From contig NZ_LT629960.1 in NCBI RefSeq assembly GCF_900104605.1, forward strand, positions 1,054,001 to 1,118,000: DNA of 64,000 nucleotides, read 5' to 3'. Origin of the DNA: Tidjanibacter massiliensis (lineage in GTDB: Bacteria > Bacteroidota > Bacteroidia > Bacteroidales > Rikenellaceae). Positions 50,001 through 58,934 of this stretch are shown here, one piece after another; the stretch's first letter is position 1; every line of letters starts with the position of its first letter. Below the pieces are notes generated by a model. That model was not told the DNA's origin. It made no database searches and saw nothing but the letters and a program-made list of their open reading frames with translations. A program made the translations under genes and the position numbers.

Positions 50001-50729
50001 CATCTCGCCCTTCATGAACGACTCGTCCACGGTAATCTCCTCCAGCACGGTCGTAAAGGTGGTATGGCGGCAATGGTCGCTCCAATAGGTATCCAATATC
50101 CGGAGCTCCGTTTCGGAAGGGTCTCGTCCTTCGCGGCGGAAATAGGCCACTACCTCACGCAGGTCGTCGGCATTCATTGCCAGACCGTTGGCCTTGCAGT
50201 AAGGGGCGAGTGCCGCCTCGCCCATCCGGGTAAAGCCCTCCAGCACGGGTACCGGCCTCACTTCGGCGTTCTCCGCCAGGCCGAGCACAGCGAGGTTCTT
50301 CTCGCGCGACTCCACGCCGTTGATATAGTATTTGCGGATACGCGACAGGTCGGCATCCGTCACGCCGTCGTCAAATATCAGCAGCCTCGCACTGCGTATC
50401 TTCACTTTGGCCTCGGGCTCCAGCAGCATGACGCACTCCTCGGCCGAAGAGGCCCGCTGGTCGAACTGCCCCGGCAGGTACTCCACAGCCAGGTATCTCT
50501 TCCCCGTCAGGTCGCACGTATCCGTCACGACATCCGTCACCACTTCGCCGAACACCCCGTAACGGCTCTTTTCAAGCAGTTCCGGCGTAAAGCCGAACAG
50601 GTCGTACACGTTCAGCAGACGCAGCTCCCCGAGCGACAGACCGAGATTGCCGTTCAGCTCTTCCCGAAGGCTCTGCGCCTCTACCCTGAATTCCGGTTTC
50701 TTCTCTACGTAAATACGATAACTCTCCAT
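47019..50729 (-). CDS. purL: Phosphoribosylformylglycinamidine synthase, single-chain
   Basis: A 1236-residue large-type FGAM synthase that contains the PurS-like N-terminus, two synthetase halves and the glutaminase on one chain, so no separate purS or purQ is needed. Seen features: NNACSIFINVDVDGEP and KNETHNHPTEIEPFGGA in the synthetase, IGGKDSMSGTF in the second half, and the C-terminal class I glutaminase with PSFPGTNCDYDTA, LSGGFSSGDEP and the nucleophile in LGICNGFQALV. The length is typical of the Gram-negative form. It lies 42 bp after purK. Confidence 0.98.
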   Translation of the reverse strand: MESYRIYVEKKPEFRVEAQSLREELNGNLGLSLGELRLLNVYDLFGFTPELLEKSRYGVFGEVVTDVVTDTCDLTGKRYLAVEYLPGQFDQRASSAEECVMLLEPEAKVKIRSARLLIFDDGVTDADLSRIRKYYINGVESREKNLAVLGLAENAEVRPVPVLEGFTRMGEAALAPYCKANGLAMNADDLREVVAYFRREGRDPSETELRILDTYWSDHCRHTTFTTVLEEITVDESFMKGEMEESLALYRRMREELGRTGKPVCLMDMATIGARYLKKKGLLDDQEESEENNACSIFINVDVDGEPQKWLLQFKNETHNHPTEIEPFGGASTCLGGAIRDPLSGRAYVYQAMRVTGAGNIYQPVGETLEGKLPQRIISTKAAAGYSSYGNQIGLATTHVREIYHPDYVAKRLEVGAVVGAVKADNVRRESPVPGDIVLLLGGRTGRDGIGGATGSSKEHNAQSLEECGSEVQKGNAPEERKLQRLFRRPEVARLIKKSNDFGAGGVSVAIGELTDGLDIYLDRVPTKYSGLNATELAISESQERMAVVIEEAAREEFERYCAEENVEVTHVADVTDTRRMRMYHKGELIVDLSREFIDSAGAEHRAKAAVAGVERRNPFLREVAGTGIAEKMRALLSDDNVVSQKGMVEMFDSTIGASTVLMPYGGRTQQTETQVSVQKIPVGEGYTDTASIMAFGFNPFISKWSPYHGAAYAVVEAVSKAVAAGARFERMRFSYQEYFERMTDDPHTWGKPLAALLGALKMQEALGLPSIGGKDSMSGTFKDIDVPPTLIAFGITTVDAGRVISPEFKEAGHRIYLMKHLPLHNFMPDTDALKKNWEYVHREIAAGNIVSGWAVGFGGVAEAVAKMSFGNRIGAEIKINEQELFGCGYGSIVVESRGELDWPGAVELGRTVAAETVTVNGERMPIDRLLEANTVKFATVYPDRGTTEPTVMQCMPRPVRFEYPGPAKGHPVAYLPSFPGTNCDYDTAKAFRRAGAEVTTSVFRNLSGADVMESIDEMCGRIAACDIFVLSGGFSSGDEPDGSGKFIVSVLNNARVAEEIHRLLDRGGLILGICNGFQALVKSGLLPYGRLGRLTPESPTLFRNDVNRHISQTVCTRVASTNSPWLAGFEVGDLHTIAVSHGEGKFVVNERQARELFEAGQVAFQYADAEGVPTGRAPFNPNGSYYAIEGIVSRDGQILGKMGHTERYEPNLFRNIAGNKVQDIFGNAVRYFRKR

Positions 50730-50771
50730 TATCTTGCGCTTTTCTCCGTTTCCATTTTCAAAATCCGGCGG

Positions 50772-51899
50772 CTACTCCACGAACCGCCCCCGCCAACGGG
50801 CATCGTACTCCCCGGCGGTCATCCCCACGAAGGTGATATGCCCCATCTTGCGTTTGGGCTTGCTGACGCTCTTGCCGTAAAGGTGGACATAGACGCCCTC
50901 CTCCGGCGACTGCGCCCCCTCTGCTCCGGTTTCGGCCGCCACGGCCTCCGCCGCGGCCAAATCCTCGCCGAGGATATTTTTCATGACCGTCGGCGCCACC
51001 AGGCGAGGTTCCTGCAAAGGCTCGCCCAGCAGATAGCGGCAGAGCTCGCGGAACTGGTTGGTCGTACACCCCTCGATGGTGTAATGACCGCTGTTATGGG
51101 GCCGCGGAGCCATCTCGTTGAAGTACAGCTCCCCGCCCTTCACGAAATACTCGATAGCCAGAATCCCCGTATAACCGCACCGGCGCATGAACGCCTCGCT
51201 CTGTTCGACGAGCCTGGCTCGCACGGCATCGTCCATGCGCGGGGCCGGCACGATGCACAGGTCGAGGATGCCGTCGCGGTGGATGTTCTGCCCTATCGGG
51301 AAACTCACGATTCGCTCGCCGTCGTTCACCATGACGATGCTCGCCTCGTAATCGAACGGCACGAACTCCTCCAGAATGGCCGGTACCCCCAGATAGGGTT
51401 CCGCCCGGGCGATATCCTCCGGAGTACGTATCACCGCCTGTCCGTGCCCGTCATATCCCAGCGTCCGCGTTTTGAAGACACACGGATAGCCTATCTCGAA
51501 AATCCCCTTCATCAGCGATTCGCGGTCGTGCACCTCGGCGAAACGGGGCACGCGCAGGCCGTTGTCGCGGGCATTGGTCTTCTCTCTTATCCGGTCCTGC
51601 GAATCGAACAGCGGCCGGTAGCCCTGCGGAATATTGTACCGTTCGGTCAGGGGAATGAGTATCTCCCCCGGAACGTTCTCGAATTCGTAGGTCACCGCAT
51701 CGCTGCGGCGGCACAACTCCTCCAGCGCGGCGGCATCGTCGAAAGCGGCCACGATATGGTCGTCGCACACCCGAAAGGCCGGCGCATCCGCCGAAGGGTC
51801 GAGACACACCGTCCGTGCCCCGAGCACGGCGGCCTGCTCGGCTATCATCAGCCCCAACTGTCCACCGCCTATGATTCCTATGGTCTTCACCCTTTTCAA
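50772..51899 (-). CDS. purK: N5-carboxyaminoimidazole ribonucleotide synthase
   Basis: A 375-residue ATP-grasp enzyme converting AIR, bicarbonate and ATP to N5-CAIR. Family features: IGIIGGGQLGLMIAE (residues 7-21), VTYEFENVP, VFKTRTLGYDGHGQ (about residues 146-159), and RPHNSGHYTIEGCTTNQF (about 267-284). It starts 13 bp after purE, and the two act in sequence. Its presence shows that PurE here is the class I (mutase) type. Confidence 0.97.
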   Translation of the reverse strand: MKRVKTIGIIGGGQLGLMIAEQAAVLGARTVCLDPSADAPAFRVCDDHIVAAFDDAAALEELCRRSDAVTYEFENVPGEILIPLTERYNIPQGYRPLFDSQDRIREKTNARDNGLRVPRFAEVHDRESLMKGIFEIGYPCVFKTRTLGYDGHGQAVIRTPEDIARAEPYLGVPAILEEFVPFDYEASIVMVNDGERIVSFPIGQNIHRDGILDLCIVPAPRMDDAVRARLVEQSEAFMRRCGYTGILAIEYFVKGGELYFNEMAPRPHNSGHYTIEGCTTNQFRELCRYLLGEPLQEPRLVAPTVMKNILGEDLAAAEAVAAETGAEGAQSPEEGVYVHLYGKSVSKPKRKMGHITFVGMTAGEYDARWRGRFVE

Positions 51900-51912
51900 A
51901 ACCGGTTCGTAG

Positions 51913-52386
51913 TTACTGCAGTTCCGTCATCAGCACCGTTTCGGTCTGACGGCGGCGGAAATCCTCCAGCGCCAGCGCCAGCGCCTCGTCGTGCAGGGCA
52001 AGAATGCTCACCGCCACGAGGGCGGCGTTCTTCGCGCCGTTGATGGCAACGGTCGCCACCGGCACGCCGGCAGGCATCTGCACAATGGAGAGCAGGGAAT
52101 CGAGCCCGTTCAACGCCTTCGATTTCACCGGCACTCCCACTACCGGGAGCGTCGTCATCGAAGCGACCATGCCGGGCAGGTGCGCCGCGCCTCCGGCACC
52201 GGCGATGATGACCTCTATGCCGCGGGATTTGGCCGTCTTGGCATACTCGGCCAGCAGGTCGGGCGTGCGATGCGCCGACACAATCCGCTTTTCATACGCT
52301 ACGCCGAACGTTTCGAGCGTCTCGGCGGCCGCCGACATCACCTCCCAGTCGCTCACCGACCCCATGATGACTCCTACCTTTACCAT
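51913..52386 (-). CDS. purE: N5-CAIR mutase
   Basis: A 157-residue class I PurE moving the carboxylate of N5-CAIR to give CAIR. The signature [14 protein letters not shown] (residues 4-17), the catalytic His in VSAHRTPD (about 39-46), and [15 protein letters not shown] (about 66-80) are all intact. It is the first gene of the purine run, behind a leader of about 260 nt with several inverted repeats. Confidence 0.97.
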   Translation of the reverse strand: MVKVGVIMGSVSDWEVMSAAAETLETFGVAYEKRIVSAHRTPDLLAEYAKTAKSRGIEVIIAGAGGAAHLPGMVASMTTLPVVGVPVKSKALNGLDSLLSIVQMPAGVPVATVAINGAKNAALVAVSILALHDEALALALEDFRRRQTETVLMTELQ

Positions 52387-52654
52387 ATTTCTTTCATTCT
52401 AAAATAATCCGCTCTAACGACAAACCGCTACAACACGACCATGTCATAGCGGCTTATTCCACCCCGGGGTCTGCGGCCATTCTCCGCAAGGGTTCCGTCA
52501 CCCTCTCCGCCCCCGCATCCGAACTTTCCGGCCGGAAAAAACAGAGACACGACCCTTGTCGTACAAATACCAAAAGAGTCTTTACGGGCATAAATAAAAT
52601 CACCGGAACCTTTGCGGCCGCCCCCGCGGCCAAACCATTCGTTCTTTAAAGGCG
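52387..52654 (-). promoter_or_regulatory. Long purE leader with inverted repeats
   Basis: About 265 nt of presumed 5' leader. Inverted repeats include CCGCTA/TAGCGG (52425-52430 and 52447-52452), TGCGG/CCGCA (52472-52476 and 52484-52488), ACCCCGGGGT (52461-52470) and TTTCCGGCCGGAAA (52525-52538). A 12-codon ORF (52638-52600, starting MVWPRG) occurs near the 5' end. No known purine riboswitch core was found. Some purine-responsive control is plausible but not shown. Confidence 0.45.
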
Positions 52655-52685
52655 TAAAGATAATATATATTTACGGAAAATACAA
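52655..52685 (-). promoter_or_regulatory. Probable promoter of the purine operon
   Basis: On the minus strand, TTG (52685-52683), 20 bp, then TATCTTTA (52662-52655); the last base departs from the consensus TAnnTTTG. Confidence 0.5.
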
Positions 52686-52820
52686 TGCCGCGCCCTTTTT
52701 TCGCGTCGTAACCTCCCGCAGCGGACCGCCGGAGCCGTTGCCGCACCGCCCGAATCGGCATCATGGCATCGGAACGGCCCCGTGCAGTACGGACAGAAGG
52801 CGGCACGCCTTCCCCATACA

Positions 52821-52858
52821 TGCGTTACGGCAGGGGAAAATTCCCCTGCCGTAACGCA
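52821..52858 (-). terminator. Hairpin after the LRR lipoprotein gene
   Basis: A perfect 18-bp inverted repeat (52821-52838 with 52841-52858) with a minimal loop and a poor U-tract, about 50 bp past the stop at 52907. Confidence 0.65.
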
Positions 52859-52906
52859 ACCACCGCTTTCCTTAGCCGCCGACGCACGGGCTGCCGGCGG
52901 CGACGG

Positions 52907-55066
52907 TCACTTCCAGATGACGTTCACATACGAATCGCAGACAAGGCCGGAGGCATCCAGGTCCGGGTTGTTCCGCAGGTCGAGCGTCGTAATGTTGTTC
53001 TTCCCGCAGTCGAGGTACTCGAGATAGGTATTGTGCGATACGTCCAGCGAGACGAGCGCATTGGTATTGCAGACGAGCGTCGTAAGCCGCACCGCATCGC
53101 TCAGGTCGAGCGACGGAAGGCGGTTCTGGCTGCAGTTCAGGAAGTCGAGAACGGCAAGGCCGTCGGTCCGGAGCTCTGCAAGTTCATTGCCGTAGCACAT
53201 CAGCGATTCGAGTGCCGTACAGCCCGAAACGTCCAGCAAGGTCAATGCGTTCTGTTCGCAGCGCACGGAGACCAGGAGAGGATTGTCCGAAAGGTCGAGC
53301 TCCGCAATACGGTTCTTGGCACAATCCACGCGTTCGAGTTTTTTACACCGACTCAGGTCGAGTGCGGCGATGGTCTCGTTGTACCCGCAGTCGAGGTCGC
53401 GCAGCTCCGTCGCACGGGAAACATCGAGCGACGCCAGGCTGTTGAAACGGCAGGAGAGGTCGGTCAGAGCGGTACAGTTCGATATTTCGAGAAGGGTCAG
53501 GCCGTTGTCGCTACAGTACAGGTCGGTCAGTTTCGGATTGGCCGACAGGTCGAGCGAGGTCAGCTTGCAATTCGCACAATAGAGTTTCGTCAGCTCCGGA
53601 TTATCGCCGAGGTCGAGCGCAGTCAGGGGATTGCTCATACACGACAGCTCCTCCAACCGGCCGTTCGCCCCGAGGTCGAGGCTCCGCAGCATGTTGTCGT
53701 CGCAGTCGAGGTCTCTCAAGGCTGGGAGGCCTGAGACATCCAGGTCGGTCAGCAGATTGCCGGAACAGTCGAGCATCTCCAACATCTCCAGTTCCCCGTC
53801 TCCCAAGACGAGGGCGGTCAGTCTATTGCCGCTGCACTCCACATTGAACAGTTTCGGATTGCCGCTGATGTCAAGCTCCGTTATCTGGTTGTCCCGACAG
53901 CGGATAACGGCCAGATTCGGGAAATTTTCGATGCCCTTCAACGAAGTGATGTTCCGGCCGGACAAATCGTCCATATAGGAGACATCGACCGCCTCGCGCC
54001 GGGAGACCTTACCGTCGCCGTTCTTATCGAATTTGGCGACGAGATACGCGGCGAAAACCGCATCCGGCACCTCGAAGAACTCGTCGGCCTCATAGGTGGT
54101 GAACATCTCCTCCGCCCCATAATAGAGGCGCTCTCCGTCCACTGCGTGCGGAAGCACCACGTAAGGACGAATGTAGTAGTCGGTGGCCGGCTGCAACCCT
54201 TCAATCCGCACCTCCAGGGTCCCTTCGACCGAACCGTCGTCGGTCATCGCGTCATCCACCGTAGGCTCCGGCTCCGTCGCCCAGCACAGCCCGCGGCGAA
54301 CGATATGCTCCTCGTACACTCCGTAAATGACATCCGCATAGGTATCCTCTTTCCCGATGGGCATGATAATCTGCATGTCGGGCACGTAAACGCCCTCCGT
54401 ACGGAAATCCGCTTCGCCGTCGGAAAAATAGGTATAGCCGTCGTCCGTCCGGACGAACCCCCTGAGATAATAGTGCGTCGACTCACTGAGGCCGGTCACG
54501 GTCGCCCGGTAAAGGTCGTTCCCGGCATCGTACGTACAAAGCCGGAACTCCCCGTTTTCGGTGCTGGGCGAACCGTCGGTATTCCAGCACACGCCGACCT
54601 CCTTGATGCGGGGGCCCCATGCCCTGCACACCACCTCAACGGACTGGTCGTACACCGTGAGACCCTCGACCGTTACTTTGGGCCGCTCGCGGTCGGTCGT
54701 AAACTGCACCTCGCCGCCGAACGTCGTCTTACCGTTCCCGCCGCGCGCATAGCTACGTGCGTAATATTCGGTCTGGGGAGCAAGCCCGTCAATTTCGACC
54801 GCCATCCCCGGACCGGACAGGGCAATGGTCTGTTCGGTTCCCGGCGCAGGGTGTTCCGCCCAGCAGATGCCGACCTCGGCCTCTGTCGTTTCATCATAAT
54901 ATCCCACCTCGACATAGGCCATCACATCGGTCACGGCCACCACCCTTATCTCCGGCGGCGTCACGGTACTTCCCCCGTCCCCGCCGAACAGCTCGCCTAT
55001 CTTCTCGCATGCGGTCAGCAGCAACGGCAGCAGAAACAGCGGCATTACGCTTTTCATCTTCTTCAT
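52907..55066 (-). CDS. Surface lipoprotein with fibronectin-like, EF-hand-like and leucine-rich repeats
   Basis: A 719-residue predicted lipoprotein (signal with lipobox LLTAC, Cys20). Residues about 40-340 form three beta-sandwich (fibronectin type III-like) repeats marked by EVGICWAE, EVGVCWNT and RRGLCWAT. At about residues 355-366 there is a calcium-loop-like FDKNGDGKVSRREA. Residues about 375-719 are bacterial leucine-rich repeats of some 21 residues with consensus L..LDCS.N.L..LD.S. Such proteins are anchored on the cell surface and often bind proteins or host components; the ligand is unknown. It has its own promoter (55098-55128) and hairpin, so it is an independent unit between the purine and pyrimidine runs. 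Confidence 0.88.
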   Translation of the reverse strand: MKKMKSVMPLFLLPLLLTACEKIGELFGGDGGSTVTPPEIRVVAVTDVMAYVEVGYYDETTEAEVGICWAEHPAPGTEQTIALSGPGMAVEIDGLAPQTEYYARSYARGGNGKTTFGGEVQFTTDRERPKVTVEGLTVYDQSVEVVCRAWGPRIKEVGVCWNTDGSPSTENGEFRLCTYDAGNDLYRATVTGLSESTHYYLRGFVRTDDGYTYFSDGEADFRTEGVYVPDMQIIMPIGKEDTYADVIYGVYEEHIVRRGLCWATEPEPTVDDAMTDDGSVEGTLEVRIEGLQPATDYYIRPYVVLPHAVDGERLYYGAEEMFTTYEADEFFEVPDAVFAAYLVAKFDKNGDGKVSRREAVDVSYMDDLSGRNITSLKGIENFPNLAVIRCRDNQITELDISGNPKLFNVECSGNRLTALVLGDGELEMLEMLDCSGNLLTDLDVSGLPALRDLDCDDNMLRSLDLGANGRLEELSCMSNPLTALDLGDNPELTKLYCANCKLTSLDLSANPKLTDLYCSDNGLTLLEISNCTALTDLSCRFNSLASLDVSRATELRDLDCGYNETIAALDLSRCKKLERVDCAKNRIAELDLSDNPLLVSVRCEQNALTLLDVSGCTALESLMCYGNELAELRTDGLAVLDFLNCSQNRLPSLDLSDAVRLTTLVCNTNALVSLDVSHNTYLEYLDCGKNNITTLDLRNNPDLDASGLVCDSYVNVIWK

Positions 55067-55097
55067 ACGCTTCGTCTTTTTACACGATTCCGTGCCG

Positions 55098-55128
55098 CAA
55101 AATTATCGTTTTCTTCCCCGTCGGTCAA
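55098..55128 (-). promoter_or_regulatory. Promoter for the LRR lipoprotein gene
   Basis: On the minus strand, TTG (55128-55126), 20 bp, then TAATTTTG (55105-55098), about 30 bp before the ATG at 55066. Confidence 0.7.
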
Positions 55129-55186
55129 TATTATTATAAAAAATCGGACGGCAACGGGAAAAATGCACGGCCACCGGCAGACGAAA

Positions 55187-55218
55187 GCCGTCCGGGAAAC
55201 GCACGTTTCCCGGACGGC
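55187..55218 (-). terminator. Hairpin after pyrB
   Basis: A perfect 15-bp stem (55187-55201 with 55204-55218) with a 2-nt gap, 28 bp past the pyrB stop; followed by CTTTCG only. Confidence 0.65.
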
Positions 55219-55245
55219 CGAATCGTATCGCAAAGAACCGAAAGG

Positions 55246-56331
55246 TTACTTTCTGACAAGTGTTTCGCAGTAAGCGCAACGGTATGCACCCTCTTCGCCC
55301 TCGACGGGACGCATGAGCTGGGGCACGTTCTCCGAGTTGCAGATGCAGCGCTTATTGGGGCACTTCACACCTGCGGGATTCTCCTCCACGCCGACCAGCT
55401 GCGGATTCTCCATGCGTTTGTTCTCCCACTCGAACAGTTTGCAGATAAGGGCCATACGCATGAACTTACCGTTCTCTACCTCACGGAAATAAGCCGCACG
55501 CGGGTCCTTATCCACCTCCACGGCGATTTCGTTCACGCGGGGCAGCGGGTGCAGTACGGCCATGTTCTTCTTGGCGAGCTTCATCTTCTCCGCATCGAGG
55601 ATATAGGTATCCTTCAGCGCCTCGTACACGGCCGGGTCGTCGAAACGCTCCCGCTGCACGCGCGTCATGTAGAGGATGTCGAGCTCCGGCATCACGCTCT
55701 CCATATCCCGCACCTCGGTGTAGGGAATACCCGCCTCGCGCAGCTCCTCGAGCACGTGCTCCGGCATCCTCAGCTCGTCGGGCGAAATCATCACGAAACG
55801 GATGTTGTCGTAACGCATCATCGCCTTGGTGAGCGAATGTACCGTACGGCCGAATTTCAGGTCGCCGCACATACCGATGACGAGGTTGTCCAGCCGGCGC
55901 ATTTCGCGCTTGATGGTGAGCAGGTCGGCAAGCGTCTGCGTCGGATGGCAGTGCGAACCGTCGCCGCCGTTGATAATCGGTATGTCGGTCACGCGCGACG
56001 CCACGAGCGGAGCGCCGTCTTTGGGGTGACGCATGGCGATGATGTCGGCGAATTTATTGATGGTCATTATGGTGTCGGCAAGCGACTCGCCTTTCGTTAC
56101 CGAAGAGGTGCTTGCATCCGAGAATCCGAGAACATTACCGCCGAGTTCGAGCATCGCGGCCTCGAAGCTGAGGCGGGTGCGCGTACTGGGTTCGTAGAAG
56201 AGAGTGGCCAGCGTCTTGTTCTTGCATCTTTCAGTGTAAGCCGGACGGTCTGCGATGATGTCGAGCGCGAGATCAATAATCTCCTGCAGTTCCTGCATGC
56301 TCAGGTCGGTGATGTCGATAAGGTGATGCAT
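55246..56331 (-). CDS. pyrB: Aspartate carbamoyltransferase fused to a PyrI-type zinc domain
   Basis: A 361-residue protein. Residues 1 to about 305 are a complete catalytic chain for carbamoyl-aspartate synthesis: [13 protein letters not shown] (STRTR at 49-53), [15 protein letters not shown] and HPLPRVNEI are intact. A short linker leads to a C-terminal domain with Cys324, Cys329, Cys352 and Cys355, spaced C-x4-C-x22-C-x2-C. This is the zinc-binding half of the regulatory subunit PyrI (C-x4-C-x23-C-x2-C in E. coli). The nucleotide-binding half of PyrI is missing and no separate pyrI is in the window. The zinc part may hold catalytic trimers together without CTP control; that is an inference. 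It is last in the pyr run. Confidence 0.93.
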   Translation of the reverse strand: MHHLIDITDLSMQELQEIIDLALDIIADRPAYTERCKNKTLATLFYEPSTRTRLSFEAAMLELGGNVLGFSDASTSSVTKGESLADTIMTINKFADIIAMRHPKDGAPLVASRVTDIPIINGGDGSHCHPTQTLADLLTIKREMRRLDNLVIGMCGDLKFGRTVHSLTKAMMRYDNIRFVMISPDELRMPEHVLEELREAGIPYTEVRDMESVMPELDILYMTRVQRERFDDPAVYEALKDTYILDAEKMKLAKKNMAVLHPLPRVNEIAVEVDKDPRAAYFREVENGKFMRMALICKLFEWENKRMENPQLVGVEENPAGVKCPNKRCICNSENVPQLMRPVEGEEGAYRCAYCETLVRK

Positions 56332-56428
56332 AATAAACCTGTTTTATAAATTATGGTAACTGATGTTCTTCTTTCCATTCCGCCTGTGCGCCGGCGGCCT
56401 GCGGCGGCACCTTGCCGCACCGAAAGGA

Positions 56429-57148
56429 CTACCGAATCGTCCCAATCCACGACTCGTCGCGCGGATTCGCACGGAAGGCCATCAGGCGTTCGATATCTTC
56501 CGGACGTATATATCCCTGCTCGGCAGCTACCTCGACAAGGGTATCGAAGTTCGAGAGGCTGTGGTTACGCACCTCCGCTTCGCGCAGATGGTCGAGACCG
56601 GTCTGCATGCCGTACGTGAATATGCTCGCTATGCCCAGCACTTCGGCTCCCGCTTCGCGGAGCGCCTTCACCACCTCGATGCAACTGTCGCCCGTAGAGA
56701 TAAGGTCTTCTATAACAACCGCTTTCTGTCCTCTCTCCAGCCGGCCTTCGATGCGGTTCGTCCGGCCATGGTCCTTGGCGCTGCTGCGCACGTACCCCAT
56801 CGGCAGGTCGAGCAGGGTGGCCGTAATGGCCGCATGGGCAATGCCGGCGGTACTCGTTCCCATCAACACTTCGCATTCGGGATAGAGTTCCTTCACCACA
56901 CGGGCAAGGCCCGCCTCGATGTGGTCGCGCACCCGCGGTGCAGTCAGTGTCAGGCGGTTGTCGCAGTAAATCGGACTCTTTATCCCGCTCGCCCACGTAA
57001 AGGGCTCCCCGGGCCTGAGGAATACCGCCCCTATCGAAAGAAGGTCCTTCGCAATCTGTCTTTCGAGTTCTTTCAGTTCACCGGCCATGCCGCAGCAGCA
57101 CCCGGCAGCATCAGCGGGTTTCCGGTCCATTTCCAAAGCCAAATCCAT
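56429..57148 (-). CDS. pyrE: Orotate phosphoribosyltransferase
   Basis: About 219-239 residues. OPRTase adds ribose-5-phosphate from PRPP to orotate. The N-terminal pattern PFTWASGIKSPIYCDNR (about residues 48-64) and the PRPP motif AVVIEDLISTGDS (about 163-175) are typical. The first ATG gives an extra Cys-rich 20 residues (AGCCCG), so the real start may be 57088 (MAGELKELERQ), which fits the family better. It lies downstream of pyrF by about 50-110 bp depending on start choice. Confidence 0.95.
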   Translation of the reverse strand: MDLALEMDRKPADAAGCCCGMAGELKELERQIAKDLLSIGAVFLRPGEPFTWASGIKSPIYCDNRLTLTAPRVRDHIEAGLARVVKELYPECEVLMGTSTAGIAHAAITATLLDLPMGYVRSSAKDHGRTNRIEGRLERGQKAVVIEDLISTGDSCIEVVKALREAGAEVLGIASIFTYGMQTGLDHLREAEVRNHSLSNFDTLVEVAAEQGYIRPEDIERLMAFRANPRDESWIGTIR

Positions 57149-57195
57149 TTTTATGTCGGTTTAATTATTTAAAGTCAGGGTTATCTTCCGGCTGC

Positions 57196-57897
57196 CTACT
57201 GCATCATGAACTCCTTCACGCACCGGCGGTATGCCCCCACCGGGTCGGCAGCCTCCGTGATGGGACGCCCCACCACGATGTAGTCGGTGCCTATCTCCGC
57301 CGCACGGGCCGGGGTGGTCACCCGTACCTGGTCCCCCTTCGCACCGTCGGCAAAACGGACACCGGGCGTTACGGTCACAAAATCCGTCCCGCACGCCTCC
57401 TTCACCATGCCGGCTTCGAGCGGCGAGCAGACCACGCCGTCGAGCCCCGCCTCCTTCGTATTGCGGGCATACTGCACGATGGTATCGTTTATCGGAGCCT
57501 GGATAAGCAGCTCGCGCTGCATGCGCTCCTCGCTGGTGGAGGTGAGCTGCGTCACGGCGATGAGCAGCGGCCGCGTACCGTCCGGACGGGTAAGTCCCTC
57601 CAGCGCGGCACGCATCATCTCTATCGTACCGGCAGCATGCACGTTGGTCATGTCCACGTCCAGCCGTGCGAGCACCGACATCGCCTTCTTCACCGTATTG
57701 GGAATATCGTGCAGCTTGAGGTCGAGGAATATCCTGTGACCGCGCCGCTTTATCTCCTTCACTATCGAGGGGCCCTCCGCATAGAAGAGCTCCATGCCTA
57801 TCTTCAGAAAAGGTTTCTCCTGGGTGAACAGGTCGAGAAACCGGAAAGTCTCTTTCGCGCCCGGAAAGTCGCACGCGATAATCACGTCTTTTGCCAT
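57196..57897 (-). CDS. pyrF: Orotidine 5'-phosphate decarboxylase
   Basis: A 233-residue enzyme making UMP from OMP. The N-terminal VIIACDFP (residues 5-12), the catalytic cluster [13 protein letters not shown] (Asp-x-Lys-x-x-Asp, about residues 57-69) and the C-terminal [10 protein letters not shown] motif are in place. The open frame extends far upstream, but MAKDVIIA at 57897 is the family start. A -7-like TAATTTTG at 57919-57926 could be a weak internal promoter. It follows pyrD by 98 bp. Confidence 0.96.
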   Translation of the reverse strand: MAKDVIIACDFPGAKETFRFLDLFTQEKPFLKIGMELFYAEGPSIVKEIKRRGHRIFLDLKLHDIPNTVKKAMSVLARLDVDMTNVHAAGTIEMMRAALEGLTRPDGTRPLLIAVTQLTSTSEERMQRELLIQAPINDTIVQYARNTKEAGLDGVVCSPLEAGMVKEACGTDFVTVTPGVRFADGAKGDQVRVTTPARAAEIGTDYIVVGRPITEAADPVGAYRRCVKEFMMQ

Positions 57898-57995
57898 TGT
57901 ATTTATCTGTACTTTACTCAAAATTATCATCCGTTCCACTGCCGGGGACTCCCCCGTCGGCTCCCGCCTCCGGCAGCCGTTTCCCGCACACGCTG

Positions 57996-58934
57996 TCAGG
58001 CCACCCCGATGATGTCCCGCAGGCGGGCGATTCCCAACCGCTCCATCTCGGCCGGAAGCGCCTCGATGATTTCCTTGCAGGCATACGGATTGCGCAGATT
58101 CTCGGCTCCCACCTGCACCGCCGTGGCTCCGGCCATCATCATCTCGATGACGTCGCGGGCCGTCGCCACCCCGCCGCACCCCATGACCGGAATCCGGCAC
58201 GCTTTGGCCACCTGATAAACCATGCGCAGCGCTACCGGGAAGATGGCCGGCCCCGAAAAACCGCCCATGGTATTGGCGATGACGGGCCTGCGCGTACGCA
58301 GGTCGATACGCATGCCCAGCAGCGTATTGATGAGCGTCAGCCCGTCCGCTCCACCCTCCTCGCACGCCTTGGCGATGGACACGATATCGGTCACGTTGGG
58401 ACTCAGTTTCATATATACGGGCTTTGTCGTGACGGCCTTCACGGCCCTGGTCACTTCATAGGCGCTTTCGGGTACCGTGCCGAAACTCATCCCGCCGTGC
58501 TTTACGTTCGGGCAACTGATGTTCACCTCAATGATACCCACCTGCTCCTGCGCATCGATTTTCTCGCAGCAGTAGGCGTAATCCTCCACCGAAAACCCGC
58601 TGATATTGGCCACCACCGGTTTGTGGAATATCTTCGCGATATGCGGCAGCTCCTCCGCTATCACAGTCTCGACGCCGGGATTCTGAAGCCCGACGGCATT
58701 TATCATTCCCTCGCGGCACTCCGCGATGCGGGGCGTCGGATTCCCGAAACGCGCCTCCCGCGTCGTCCCCTTGAAAGAGAACGAACCGAGTATGTCCAGG
58801 TCGTAAAACTCGGCGAATTCCGCACCGAAACCGAACGTGCCGCTCGCGGGTATCACCGGATTGTCGAGCCGGAGTCCGCTGAGCTCCACCGACATATCCG
58901 GGCGGCACGCCGTATCCATTCCTTCCATCTTCAT
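57996..58934 (-). CDS. pyrD: Dihydroorotate dehydrogenase, class 1B catalytic subunit
   Basis: A 312-residue FMN enzyme oxidising dihydroorotate. Key segments: [13 protein letters not shown], the substrate loop NAVGLQNPG, the catalytic Cys in [12 protein letters not shown] (about residue 137) and C-terminal [25 protein letters not shown]. The presence of pyrK next door shows it is the NAD-dependent class 1B type. The start at 58934 overlaps the pyrK stop by 4 bp (ATGA), which I prefer to the ATG at 58946. Confidence 0.97.
   Translation of the reverse strand: MKMEGMDTACRPDMSVELSGLRLDNPVIPASGTFGFGAEFAEFYDLDILGSFSFKGTTREARFGNPTPRIAECREGMINAVGLQNPGVETVIAEELPHIAKIFHKPVVANISGFSVEDYAYCCEKIDAQEQVGIIEVNISCPNVKHGGMSFGTVPESAYEVTRAVKAVTTKPVYMKLSPNVTDIVSIAKACEEGGADGLTLINTLLGMRIDLRTRRPVIANTMGGFSGPAIFPVALRMVYQVAKACRIPVMGCGGVATARDVIEMMMAGATAVQVGAENLRNPYACKEIIEALPAEMERLGIARLRDIIGVA

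Noticed and set aside
52387-52660. Purine riboswitch before purE
   Set aside because: The conserved junction sequences of the purine aptamer are not present; only unrelated inverted repeats were seen.
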